From Macropodus opercularis (taxonomy: Eukaryota; Chordata; Actinopteri; Anabantiformes; Osphronemidae), in NCBI GenBank assembly GCA_030770545.1, contig CM061090.1:18014501-18078500 (forward strand): a DNA stretch of 64,000 nucleotides, written 5' to 3'. The notes below the pieces were generated by a model. It did not search any database. It was not told the origin of the DNA and saw nothing but the letters and a program-made list of their open reading frames with translations. A program made the position numbers and the translations under genes. Shown in pieces: positions 1-12,535 of this stretch. Numbering within the stretch: position 1 is the first letter of the stretch; every line of letters begins with the position of its first letter.

Positions 1-24
1 AAAAAAAAAAAAAAAAAGACCATT

Positions 25-465
25 CAGTACTGTGCAAAAGTTTTAGGCAGGTGTGGGGAAAAAATGCTGTACACAAAAATCTAAATCAAATCAATATTTG
101 GTGTTACTACGTGGCCCCCACGGAGCCCTGATCTCAGCATCACGGAGTGTGTCTGGGATCACATGAAGAGACAGAAGGATGTGAGAAACCCTACATCCAC
201 AGAAGATCTGTGGTTGGTTCTCCAAGATGTTTGGACCAACCTTCAGGTTCCTTCAACACCTGTGACCAAGTGAATCTAGAAGAACTGCTGCTGTTTTGAA
301 GGCCAAGGGTGGTGACACCAAATATTGATTTGATATAGATTTGTCTTGTTCATTCACTACATTTTGTTCATTTATGAAAACAAATGCTTAACACTTCAAT
401 TTTTAAAAGCCTTCTTTGCTTACAGCATTTTTTCCACACCTGCCTGAAACGTTTGCACAGTACTG
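25..465 (+). mobile_element. Tc1-like deletion derivative with transposase C-terminal relic
   Basis: The ends are inverted repeats of about 48 bp. The left end starts CAGTACTGTGCAAAAG and the reverse complement of the right end starts CAGTACTGTGCAAACG; both continue into GGCAGGTGTGG and an AAAAAATGCTGT run. Between them, 112-273 reads as the end of a Tc1-type transposase: WPPRSPDLSITECVWDHMKR, then a helix and the stop TGA at 271-273. The Glu in SITECVW is the third acid of the DDE triad. The first two acids and the DNA-binding part are gone, so this is a non-autonomous remnant of about 440 bp. Confidence 0.85.
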
Positions 466-468
466 TAC

Positions 469-514
<46 letters not shown>
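469..514. repeat. (AT)n(AC)n microsatellite
   Basis: A short AT run (469-479) passes into an uninterrupted AC run to 514, directly at the right end of the Tc1-like remnant. Confidence 0.95.
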
Positions 515-516
<2 letters not shown>

Positions 517-1692
517 TAGTGTAAGAACTGTCCCTACCTTATCATGACTGGCATCTCTTAGCATCTCAGGTTTACCTCCTCCTGACACACGAGGCCCTAC
601 AGACATTCAATTACTTTCACAACGCATTCTCCAAACTCAAATCCACTTCTCCTGGGTGCTGTGCTTCTTTTACAGAGACATCTCTTTAGATCAGTGTCAT
701 TAGCTTATTTTCTTTAATGAACCATGAGGGATAGGACCGAAGCAGATATGCCTAAAACGGACTTGGCATATGACCCCATTCCAGAAGACTCGTTCAACGA
801 AAAACAAAACTTTGTTCCAATTTACAGACAAGCGTAAACACGACACACAGCCTTATAAACCTCTGTGTGCGATAGCCACAAAGTTCAAGTAAGACCATTT
901 GCGGCTGAAGTGGGAGAACTGAAGAAGGAATGTTCACAATATTTATGGTCCTCTCCAACAGTCACACATTGTCAGTTTTGCTAAATTCCTAAAAGCCTCT
1001 CTCAAACTGTAAAGTAGGCCTGCAAACCATTTAAAGTAATCGTGGAGGCCTGGGAATGTGTTCAGTGGCAGCAGTATTGATTATCCATCCTCCAGTAGAA
1101 CTATGTGGTTTGAGAAGGAGGAGCGACCAAAGTAAACGTTGGAAGAACCAAAGAAGGCATCAGAGCAACACACAGACACAAGTCTGCGATTTATATTTGA
1201 TTGGGTGCTTGCGCTTGTACTGTAGGTGTGATGCCCAACCTCCAGTTTTGCTTCTCAATAGTCAGTTGATTTAGTGTGAAGTTTATTTGTCAACACTACC
1301 ACTAATAATAAATGTTGCTCATCCCTAAACCGCAGCAACGTTAAGTACATATTCAAACATAATCAAAGTAGCTGTGACTGAATGTTTCCTGTAAATCGGC
1401 CTTCACCACTTTGTCTTGGACCCTGAAATATTAAACTTAATGTGCCACGAACCTGTTATTTTACACTTGTGGCCAAGGACACTGCTGCAGTTGTTTAGCA
1501 GTTATACTAAGAGATGACTAATGTACAGTGTCTTTGCACGTGATGAAGAACTATTTACTACTTCAACCACCCCCATAACTTACCAGTCTGTTGGTCCAAC
1601 TAGCCGCATCCAGGCAAAGGGTGGCGGTGAGGCTGGCGTCAGGCTTTAATGCCTCCAGTAGGCCTGGACTGTGCCACCTGGCTCAATTACTT
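515..1692. other. non-coding, nothing recognised
   Basis: No coding exon, RNA gene or repeat family is recognisable. The short open frame at 1056-1274 has no conserved features and no splice context. Confidence 0.5.
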
Positions 1693-2145
1693 GGGGGGGG
1701 TGAAAGAAAGCAGGAAAGTGTTTTGTTAGTTCTTATAGTTAAAATGGAAAGTTTCTTTTGTTGTTGTTGCCTTACTTTGTTCTTTTATTTTGTATTCTAA
1801 GAGGTCTGTGTATCTTTGAGTGTACTGTTTAGTGTTTAGGTGTTAGTATTGGTAATGTTGACACCCTTGTGTTGTGACTGGTTTGGCCAATCAGTATATA
1901 TGTTGCCCTTGTGTGTCTTTTGGCAGGTCTTTGTTTGTAGTGGTGCTTATGATATAATTTAAATTTATAATTTTTATAATTTGCTTAGTTAATTTGGGTT
2001 GACCTCTTTTAGGGCACGTTTTTTATTATTAATATGATTTAGTTGTGCTTCTATATTTTGTTTTGGTTAAATAAATCCACTTCTTTTTTTGAAATAATCC
2101 TTTGTGTCCTGTGCCTGACTATGCTGTCATTGACACTGAGCAACA
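1693..2145 (+). mobile_element. possible LTR retrotransposon 3' end (purine tract plus LTR-like block)
   Basis: A G8 run and purine-rich stretch (1693-1718) is followed at once by TGTT. There follow CCAAT (1887-1891), TATATA (1895-1900), AATAAA (2070-2075), a GT-rich stretch and an end GCAACA at 2145. This order (polypurine tract, TG, CCAAT/TATA, poly(A) signal, CA) is that of a 3' LTR of about 427 bp. No second LTR or gag/pol sequence was found, so the call is tentative. Confidence 0.35.
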
Positions 2146-2942
2146 TGTAAAAGATAAATGTTTAAAATAAAAACCATATTCATACATTTCCACGTACACC
2201 TTACAGCGTTTAATGATCTTGGTCTCCACAGGTTTTGGTACTGTACATAGGCAGTGTAGGGGTTATATAAAGAACAGATACAAGTGAAAATGTTTATGCA
2301 ACAAAGATCTGTTTTACCTGCTTTGGCAAATCTCGCTGATACGTGACTGAGACTAGCCTCTACTACCAGTAAATCCAAAGAATATGAACATGAAGGTGTG
2401 GGTTTCCATGTCAGCAGAACAATACACACTAGGGTTAGCAAACTTTGATCCGATGCCCAAAACACTTTTTCAGCAAAGCCTTAAAAAGCTCCTATTGTAA
2501 GGAGATCTGAGGAGTTGAAAGGGGGGGCTATAAAGATGGCGACAAAGAGGCCGACCTTTTGCAAATTGAGGGGTTTTCCTCTGAGTGCATGACCTGCCTC
2601 AGTCATCTGACCTGACTTATGTTCACCGCAGCTGAACTGTTTCAGAGGGAAGAATGAATGACTCACAAGCGCTCGTTAGCCTGACTGCTGGTTGGCAACG
2701 CTGGGTGGTTTTGATTTTCTTCATAATGGCTAGACATTAACCTAGCCATGCACAGAAAAAGACTTTTTCCTGTCTAAAAACACCAAAGTCACCGAGTGTT
2801 TACTTCGATCTGCCTATAATTTCAGATACAAAAAGCGTCTGAGTGCCTCTTTTTCACTTTTACCTATGTATCGGCAGACCAAATAATAGAAAAGCATTGT
2901 GATTAAATGTGTTGCAATGATGGTTCTTGGTACACTCTATTA

Positions 2943-2981
<39 letters not shown>

Positions 2982-4680
2982 TTTGACAAACAAACAAAGA
3001 CACATTACAGCTGTGTAATGGTGTCAACAATGACTCTATTTTGACTCTGACACTAAATTTTGTTATTGTTCCCTTTGTTAGGCTGAAGAGCACAAAACAA
3101 AAATGCAGAGTCACTGAAGACATTTAATGAGATGCAAGTTTCAGAGACCTGAGGTTGGTGACGCGGGGTGTGGGCCTGTGTGTAGCCGTGATGGCAAACG
3201 GGTAGAACGGAACAACACAGACGAGCCTGTTTGACACAGATAAATTCTGCTTATTCAGAGAAACCGGAGGGTGCAGAGCAGAAATAATAGGGCCATTTGC
3301 AGCATGGAGGGTTGCCAGATCTTATTGTGTTGTTGAGCAGATCCAAAGCCAAAATTGATGCTGATGTACATATGCCAAAATGGCATCTAGGCTGTTTTTC
3401 CTTCCTTTTTTAGCCGCCAGTGTCAACACTAGGCATATACAGTACAACCCGGTTCTTTCACTGTGCAGAACGAGGACTCATACCTCTGAACACGTCAAAC
3501 TGTTGTAATTGCATACATCAGTACTCAAGTAGGATTCCAGTTCTTCAGCCTTCCAGCATTTCAAGCTCGCACCGCATTGATTGACCCAGCTTCTTAACAA
3601 GTGACAACGTTACGTGTCTCAATAGGTCAAAATTGACCTCAGGCGACGCATTTGCCACTGACTGGGCGAATGCAACCAGTGCCCTGGTTCAGAATGTTAT
3701 CGCCAGTTTCAGAGTTTTGATGTCGTCATGCTCAATCTACAACGTAGGGAAATAATAAATGGGTGTCAGCAGCTTAACTGCTAAAATGTGTATCCGACAC
3801 GTGAGGAAAATTCTACGTGACTATAATTAGGATCTGACTCGCACAGTTTAGAGTAAATATAGCTTATCTATCGGTCTACTAGGTTCTTGGTTGTTTGAAT
3901 GCTTGTTTACACATGACAGATGGCTGTGGGAATGTGAAATACGCCACGTTTTTTCCATGTCTTCTATGCAATGTGGTCACACAGCTGCGGATCTTGGTTC
4001 CATTGTCGGGTAAATCCAAATTTAGCCGTCCAGTTGGCTACAAACTGCTAGCCTGCAGCATAATTGTTTCAGCGAGAAGCCAAAATGCAAAAAAATGAAT
4101 AAATAAATAAAAGGACGTTTGACGCGGATTATGTTAGAAGCCTGTTGAGCGGTGAAACGCGTTTTAACATTGATAAAGGAACAATGAGACATCCCTTACT
4201 TCACAAGACTTCAGTGTCTCAGGCTGCTTCACTGCTCCGTGAGCCGTTAACTCCTGTTGCTTGTCTGAAACATTACGCTCACATCAGAACAACTAGAACA
4301 CGGAGCTTCAGGTGTCAAACTGATCCGATGGCTTCATTGAATTCTCCCTCTTGGTGCATGCTTTTATAATCCGCCCATTTTTGGGTTGTTTGAAAAGGTG
4401 ATGTCTATTATAAAAAGATTACCATTAGTGGATTTTAATGTTTCAAGTTTCATTGAAGCTTTGTCAATATACAGTACAGCAGCTCATGCTAAACGCCAAT
4501 ATTTATGAAAAAGCTTTTGTTGTTGTTGTTGTTGGAATATCCTAATGAAAACAAAAGTGATAAAATGATTAGAAATTCAGACTGTGACAGCAAGAGAAAT
4601 AAAGAGTGAGACACAAACAGCAGCAGATGAAATGTCCCAAATATAAAATGAAGTGCAGATTGCAGCGGGAGAGAGGAAGA
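2146..4680. other. intergenic, no gene seen
   Basis: AT-rich unique sequence with a TA microsatellite inside. No coding exon, RNA gene or known repeat is recognisable. Confidence 0.5.
2947..2974. repeat. (TA)n microsatellite
   Basis: Fourteen uninterrupted TA units. Confidence 0.95.
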
Positions 4681-4700
4681 TCTCTCTCTCTCTCTCTCTC
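4681..4700. repeat. (TC)10 microsatellite
   Basis: Ten perfect TC units. A GTT run lies nearby at about 4518-4534. Confidence 0.95.
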
Positions 4701-7700
4701 CAAGGCTCATTACTCCCCTCATAGCATGCCAAGTGCTGACCTAGCACCATCCCAAAGCTCTATCCTCCTCTTGCCCTTCAGCCGCCTCCCACAGCAGGTG
4801 AGGGAGAGTCGCATGCCGCCAGGCACACCCACCATCAGCTCATTTGGTCTGTGACAACCATAAAGCAATGCAGGACAGTAGGGATCCAAGAGCTTTTAAG
4901 GTAGCCAATGGCTACTTTAATGGATGGATGGATACACTCTTTAGCTTAATTCATGCTCTGTTCAGGCCTTATAGGGAGGACTTGACCTCTGTTAGGTTAA
5001 ATAATGGTGCCAGCATATAGAGCAGAGGGTTGGTCAGGGGGCAAAAAGAAGATAAATGCACTGTGACATTCCGCTCACTCCAGTATCCCCAGACGTGTGA
5101 TTTGAGAGCAGTCTATTAGGCACACACTTTGCTTAAACATGGGAAGAGTTATTTGAGGGGGCAGCAATGACTGGGGGCTGCACATAAGGCAGCGTTTGAA
5201 GAGAGAAATGGGTGTGAGCAGAGCTTGACAGTAATTTGTCAAAGGAACTCTGAAGAAAGGATGCAAGAATCCATTTAAATAGATAACGGGCAAATTTCAA
5301 GGGCCACTTTGCAATTTTTCCTTTAAGAGGATGCAGACTTCTGATGAGCAAGTATTACCAGCTAAAGTTTCTGCTTTTACAAACCCATTTCACCCTGTAC
5401 ACACATACACCAACACGATCTGACTAATTCAATTCTCAAAAGCACATTTTCCTATTTTTCCCGGCTTACAACGTAAAATAATAACAATAAGCTTTATGTT
5501 TTTGATGGCTGATAAAATAAACAAGTGTACTGCACAGTAAAGCGCTTTCATATTTCAGAATAATCTTCTTATAATCACTTCCTGTTCCTGAAGCGCATTC
5601 AAATACCATGGTCCTATTGTTTCCCGTCACTTTTGGACTGAGCATGCTTAACTACCGGTAAATGCAGTGCGTCAACCTGTGGCCCATCAGCTACTAGGCG
5701 ATAGACACAACTGGCGATTTCTGTAAGATAAGATTCAAACTGACTAAGTTAGAAAAGTGGAAGACACTTCTGTTATCAAAATGTTTGTTGAATAATGTTC
5801 ATGATGTTACTTCGCAGGTTAGGATGGGGATGTGTACAAGGGTCAGGCCGAGTTCGGCCATGCTGTCTCTCCCCATCTTTCTCTCCGTGAGCAACCTAAC
5901 ATCCGCCCCCATCTGCATATTCCCCGAGTGACAAAACTAGTTAGCCGAGTAATAAATCACACCTCGGCTGCCCAATTTGGTTTCCTAATGCAATTAATAA
6001 GTGCTAAAAGCATTTAACCAGCTGTAATGTGTGGACGCCACTTTGAAGTGACTATTTAAGGAAAACTTGGAGTGGACGTAAAAGAAAAATATTATGCTGC
6101 CATTGCTCCTCTTTCAAGAGGTTGCATGCAATACTATGCAATGTAAGAAAAACATTTATCTAAGTAAGTGAAAACCTCCAGTTAAAACTGAAAAAAAAAA
6201 TAATAATAATAATTCAGTTGCATCAAGATCTATCAGCATTTGCCTAATTAGTGTTGGAAGTACAGATGTTGGGATAACAGATGATCGAATAGAGCATTTG
6301 GAATCAGTTAATGGTAAAAGGCAAAAATTTTGTTCAGACATATGAGCAACATATTTTCCAGTATGTTGAATATTTGTTGCAGATGATTATACTAGATTAG
6401 ATGTCAAGATTAAGAGAGAGATACTGTACAGTACACACAGAAATTAATATGTAGAGATTTCATTTTTGACAATCCTTCCAATCTGTCACAGATTAGACTT
6501 GAAAGTAACTTTCCTGATTTATTAATTGCTTAACTTTATGGCTGCCTTCCCTTGAATGAATCCTAATCAACGCGCACTAACATTGCACTCCAGCCAATCA
6601 AAAAGATTGACTCCCATAGTAGGGATCTATCAATTAAATCTCTATCACTCAGGACCAAATCCTTGCAGTCACTTCCAGACTTGCTTAATCCCCTTTTTCA
6701 CTTTCCCTTCTGCGGCAAACCACAGAGAGGATAGTGCAAACAGAGGCGAGGAGAGGCAAGGCGAGAGGGAGGAAGCAGAGAGGGGTGATTGCAGAAGAGT
6801 AGAGTTTGTCATGAGTGGATTTATGGCTAGAGAGGGAGCAGCGGGAGGCGGGCGAATTGATGGGTGACACATAATCAGCCTCCTTATCGTAGCACCACAA
6901 AACTGGATTGCATCCAGAGGCGTGTGATCCGTCCGGATTTGGCTAATGTCTCCCACTCCTCTCCTGAGTCCCGACAGCTCTCCGTTATCAGGGCCTGGCC
7001 TGAGCTTCCTTTCCTCTGACTGCTATCCCTCCACCCCTCCATCCACTGCCGCCCCCACGCTGTCGGCATCTTGACACTGACAGGTGAGGGGACAACTGAG
7101 GGTTCGTGGACCAGGTCTGTCCATCCAACTGTCGCTCTCATTTCAGTACTATATAAGCTTCCCTTTATTTCCCTCTTTCCATATGGTAAACTCGCGAAAG
7201 TCCTCCTCAGATCAGTACGAATGACATGTTTACGTTATTGCAGAAATTAAAACTAAACCTTTAATGCGTCACTGCTGTTGAAAACAACGAAATGAATCCG
7301 TGTAAACTCTTCTCGTTTGCATGTTGTACCCTAACCCGACATTCCTTTTTGTTTTTTTTCCCATGGATGCTTATGGTTTTGTGACTGGGTTTATAAAAGC
7401 TACAGCTCAAGGAAGGAGTGAATCACAGCTTCCAGAGTGGTTGAGTTCAGAGTTACACAAAGTGGTTTTTGAGGTGAAATCGAACTATGTTATGACATAG
7501 TGCTCTGGTTCATTCACACGAACATTTCTCACAAAGTGGATGGCAAAATACTTTGTTTTTCTTACATGTCCTTGAAGGAACTAACTAGGAGCTTCAGGAA
7601 CTCCCATAAAGAAAAAAAAATTAATACGGAGAAATACTTTCCCTAATTTGATACATGATCTATGTTGCAGTTTTACTACAAGACAAAAGAAAAGACGCTG

Positions 7701-10700
7701 CAGAAATGAAAAAGCAGCTCACGTGTGGCTGCAGCTGAACAGAGGAGACATCATCAGCTCACAGCATACGGGAAAATACTGTACCAAGACAACATGAGAA
7801 ACAAAACACAGAAAACATGTTAAACATCTAACGCTTGCTACTCAATGTTTCATTTGAAGGCTTTGCAACTATTTGTTTTGCCAATCAAAAGTAATTAAGG
7901 TGGCTGGTTGTGCATCCCCTCCTCCGCGTCCTCAAATAAATCTATGTAAACCATGTGAGCTGTATTATATTTAGCGTAAATTGGAGCATTTTTCTACAGA
8001 TCACTTTATATTTGTTTTGAGAAAGGATGGGTATTTAAGACGTCATTTGATCTCCACGGACATACTGTAGTGTACTGCATCCCATCAGGTTAGAAGATGC
8101 AGTGGAAACTCCAAGTGCACATCTGTGCTGCTGAGTCTCAAAATGAGAGAAAGCGGAAAGAAAAAAAACCCAAACAAAAAAACCCAAAAACAACTAACTC
8201 CTGAGGTTGGTAAATCAGAAGAAAAGCTTGCTTTTTTTTCTCAAAATCCACAAATCATGGGCTTTAATGTTGATGACCTGGCCCAAGCAGAAACGCCACC
8301 ACCTCAACACCAAAAAAACTGAATGAGTGAAAGTCACAGAAGCTCGCGGGTTATTCAACCAAGTGACAGAATAGCACAGACTAAATCGTAAGTGTTGCTA
8401 CACCCACCCTTTAAATGGTCAAGGTACAGTGTATTTTGCTGAATTGACCAATATGCAATTTAACTTTGTACTAAACTGAGAACACTGCCTCATAAAATGA
8501 CACAGCTCTGTGCTTTCTGTGTTGGCAAGCAAAATGCAGACGCAGTAATGAGCTTAATTGCTTTGCTTCAGAGCTAACATGAAGCTGTGTTGCCAGGCTG
8601 CAGGATTAAAAAATATTTACAGTATTGCCTGAGTGAACCTTTTCTCATAAAGGCAACATCCCAAGATCAGGCTGTTTAACACAGAAAATGCTTATTTAAA
8701 TATTGGGGATACAGTAATTCAGATGACATCACACTAATGTGTACACATGTACTCAAGTACTGAACATTTGTGCGTCTGTTTGTTCCAACCACTTTGACAG
8801 AAGGTGACCAGGACTTTAGTTCTTTGAGAAACCTAAAAACACATTAGAGACCGTTGATGGGACTGAATGATTAAAAATGAATGAACTGAATTTCCTCTTC
8901 TGTGACTCATACAGACTCGCTGAAAGGAACACGCTGAAGGACACAGGTGCCATGCCATTGCCACTTGGACTGATAAAAAGGCATTGTGCAACACAAACTA
9001 CGCAAGATGGAGGTGCAGGTGTTCAGCAATGTCAACCAAGGTATAATGTAGACGCTGCCAAGAATTCTGGGGGTTCACGGCACTTCACCTCCAATGCACG
9101 AGGCCCAGATCGCTGAACCGTAAAGCAAAAACATTATTCTAGTCCCCAGTGGGCTTGCGTATCGTTTAACAAAGATAAATATTGTATTACTACTACTAAT
9201 TCAGATTACATTCAGTTCAGACTGGCTGCTAAAGCTGTAGCAGTAAACCCTGTGTTAGACTGACATCACGAAAGAAACAGAATTTCACTGTACAGTACAG
9301 TAGGAACCAGAGCGTCTGAGAACCAAGTCATAACACTACATACCAATAACACGGATGAGCTGCCTTTAAAATACTCAACAATGCCAGACTCGCAGTTGAC
9401 TCCATTTCCCAAAGATTTAATTCACAAGGTGTGAAAAGTGTTGCGCTCTCCTGACAACTGGTGCTTTTTGTCAACAAAAGTGAAAACGGACTCTGGATTG
9501 ACGGACATTTTTAGAAAGTGGACACATTTAGCCACTGAATGGGCCTCAACAGTCTCAATCTTCACCTCAACAGTGCCAGAGGTTGATCCCTTCCTTGCCA
9601 TACCGCAATAATTCAGTAAATATAATATACATGAGGCGTAAATCACAATAAAACAAATATAATATGACATATGTATAATTCCCTTTACACCTAATGGTTC
9701 TGAAGTGTACACATTGTTTTCAGCTTCCTGGCTTGGTGACTCAGCGTTGTTAGAGATGATCAAAATTAAAGAAACCCATCTGTGTTAGTTGTATCCAAGG
9801 TCAAGGAGCCACAGCTGGTGTTACAGTCATTTAGGCTTTTTATTCACTCTAATGTTCTAGGAATAATGATGATGACACAGTATCTACCTTCTGTGTTGGG
9901 TACCTTAGCCCCCGGGATATCAATATCTTAGACATTGTGCAAACATTCTTGGTTAGGAAGAGATATTTCTGGCCATTAGGACTATTGGATCCTTTTTAAT
10001 GATTCTGACATGTGGCCGTTCACAAAGGGTTTCTACGCGACTGTGTTTGCTACCTCTCAGTCACTCTCCCCGTCCTCCTCCCTCCCCTCGTAGGGCTGCG
10101 ATTTTCCCAAGATGCAACAGCAGGATGACAAATGGTTGCTTAAAAAGCAGTTTAAGAGGATTACTGTCTGTGTCTGTGTTATGTGTGAATATATGAGAGC
10201 ATGAGGGAACGAAAGTGCAAATAACATCAACCCACCGCTACTGATTTATTGCTTGTAGAAATACACGAGGAAAATATTTACTTTGGTGCGATAGCTGAAG
10301 GAAGACGGAACGTAATGATTTACTTCATCACCTAAAATGATGAAGCCCTCTACAGGCTCGCTACAAATTCTGCGGGCACAACAAATGACCAAAACATTCA
10401 CAGAAACAGCTAAACTCAGCATCATTCCGTCATCTAAATACACCGTTTCCATGAGCCACTACTTAAGGCTCTGGCAGCTCTTTAAAAGGATCATATGAGC
10501 CAATTAAAAAGTGCTTGACCTTCTGTCCATCCAGAAAGGCACATCTAGATTTAAAAGCCTTGTGTTTGGAACTCACTGTACTGTTGTGATGTTATGTTTG
10601 CCAAGGGCTCAGCGGTGATTGAAGTCTGTTGTTTCTGACATGTCGAATGGGCTCTTCTGCTCTCTGTGAACAACTGCCCCGTGACGGTCATTTGTTATCA

Positions 10701-12396
10701 CATGGCGCTTTGCTATATTGATCACTTGTGAGCGTTGAGGCTGCCTGGTTCCGTTGTTTTTCAGTCAGCAACTCCCAGATCAAAAGAACCTGCGGAAAGC
10801 TCTTTAGTTCTTTGCTAAAAAAAAAACACGAATGAAAACGACTCTAACAGCGCATGAACATAAAAAAAATAAAATAAATAAATCAGGTTCCACGATAAGA
10901 GTTTGCACGTGAATACGAACGGTTGGTCATGATCGTGGGAACCGAGTGCATGTATGATAAATAATAGGTCTGTCCAGTCATTAGAGAGCAGTCAAGCTGC
11001 CTCTCTGTGGTTTTTGCTTGGCACGTATGCCCTGAGGTTTGGACGCTGCAATTGTGCATGTGGTCAGCAGGTCGTATATATCTGGTCGCTCATAGTTCAA
11101 CGATTCCACTGCCCACAGTGTTAAAAAAAAAAAAAAGAACAAAACAACCCCCCACTTCAAATATAGATTTATTCAATATATAATTTATTTCTTACTGCAT
11201 GATGTTACGTTCAATCTGTTTATGAAACAGGAATGATCTGTGATAAAGTGTGAAATGTTACACAAATACTGCTCCTAACTGCATGGATAGTGAAGTAATT
11301 CCTTCTTGCTTGATATGCATCATAGGAAAAAGGAGATTAATGTAGAAAAAACAAAATAAAACTTCAAAGAATACCTAAAAACCTGCACTGATACATTTCA
11401 GGACAGCTGCTGATAGAAAAACCTGCCCAACAATAATAAATTGAGGTGAAAAGAGAAGGGAGCATGGAAAACGTCCTTTGTGACACTGCCGCTCACTCTG
11501 GTGAACACGCATTGAAGTGCTCCCTCCCTCTCTGATCTATGGACTGTCAGGACGGATATTTGCTGAAATACTTTATCCTATTTCTGCCGCACCAGTATGA
11601 ACTGCCTCTGACACTCGCTGGAGGAAAGAGGAGTTTAGAGAGAGCACACGACACCTTCTTTCTGTGTATAAATTAAAGATTTGGAGTCTAAGCTGCAGTG
11701 TGTGGAAATACAGTATATCAGCTGTATAAGAGACAACGCACTGTGTGGGTGGTATGTTTCCAAAGAAGCATTTTGTGTCGTTTCTGTAATTTTGTACTGG
11801 GACTGATGATTCATACTGGAGGTTGACCTTTCACCAGTGTGGCTGAAACTTTGACATTTTGACTCCAATTCAGTCACGGGATAATTCACAGGCAGCACCC
11901 AGTGAGGCCAGTTTGCCTTTTGGAAATGACACACGCACGGAACCTCAGAACAACATTTTTGAACAAGTCTCTTGCTTTGTTTGTGTTCATCTATTTGTTG
12001 TACTGCGCAAATATAAAAATATAATCTTGTGGTTAGCCTCCGCTTTTGAAATCAGCTTTTCCCACACAGTCACATCACGTGTCGTTCTTTTCAGCGCTCT
12101 ATAAGTCTGAAGAAAGACAATAACACAAGGTAAAAGCACTATAATCGCTATACAAACAAAGCAGCCTGTTCATTCCAGTCCATTCTGGCCTAGTGTCAGC
12201 TCGTGGGTTTTGGCAGCCTGACAAGGTCGTTAAACAGTGACCGCTCTGATTATCATTGCTCCAAACTATAATAGTCAAAGGTAATATTACCTTCTTGATG
12301 TTTATTTACAACAAGCGCTAAATAGTGAGGAGCCCAACACTGTTCGCATATCTGCTAGAGCCAGATACTCTGAGGCATCGTCAGGCTCAGAGCCGC
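4701..12396. other. intergenic, no gene seen
   Basis: No coding exon recognised. The block at about 5830-6020 contains CCAAT (5972-5976) and TAATGCAATTAATAA (5986-6000), and 6820-7140 is a GC-richer unique stretch. Both look like possible regulatory DNA but are unproven. An ATA run lies near 6190-6212. Confidence 0.4.
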
Positions 12397-12535
12397 GTGT
12401 CAGTGTTCAGCTGCTGGTCCAACCATCTCGCCTGTTTTCTCTTGCTGCTGGTTTAGTGTGTACGGTCTTAAACCTTACCTTGTACAGCGCCTTGGGATAA
12501 ATTGGCACTATACAAATATAACTGAATTGAACTTT
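12397..12535 (+). mobile_element. L2/CR1-like LINE 3' tail fragment
   Basis: Shares the blocks CAGTGTTCAGCTGCTGGTCC, GGTCTTAAACCTTAC, CGCCTTGGGATAA and the CACTATACAAATATAACTGA end with the LINE at 15790-16723. An internal part is deleted, leaving only the 3' UTR. Confidence 0.75.
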
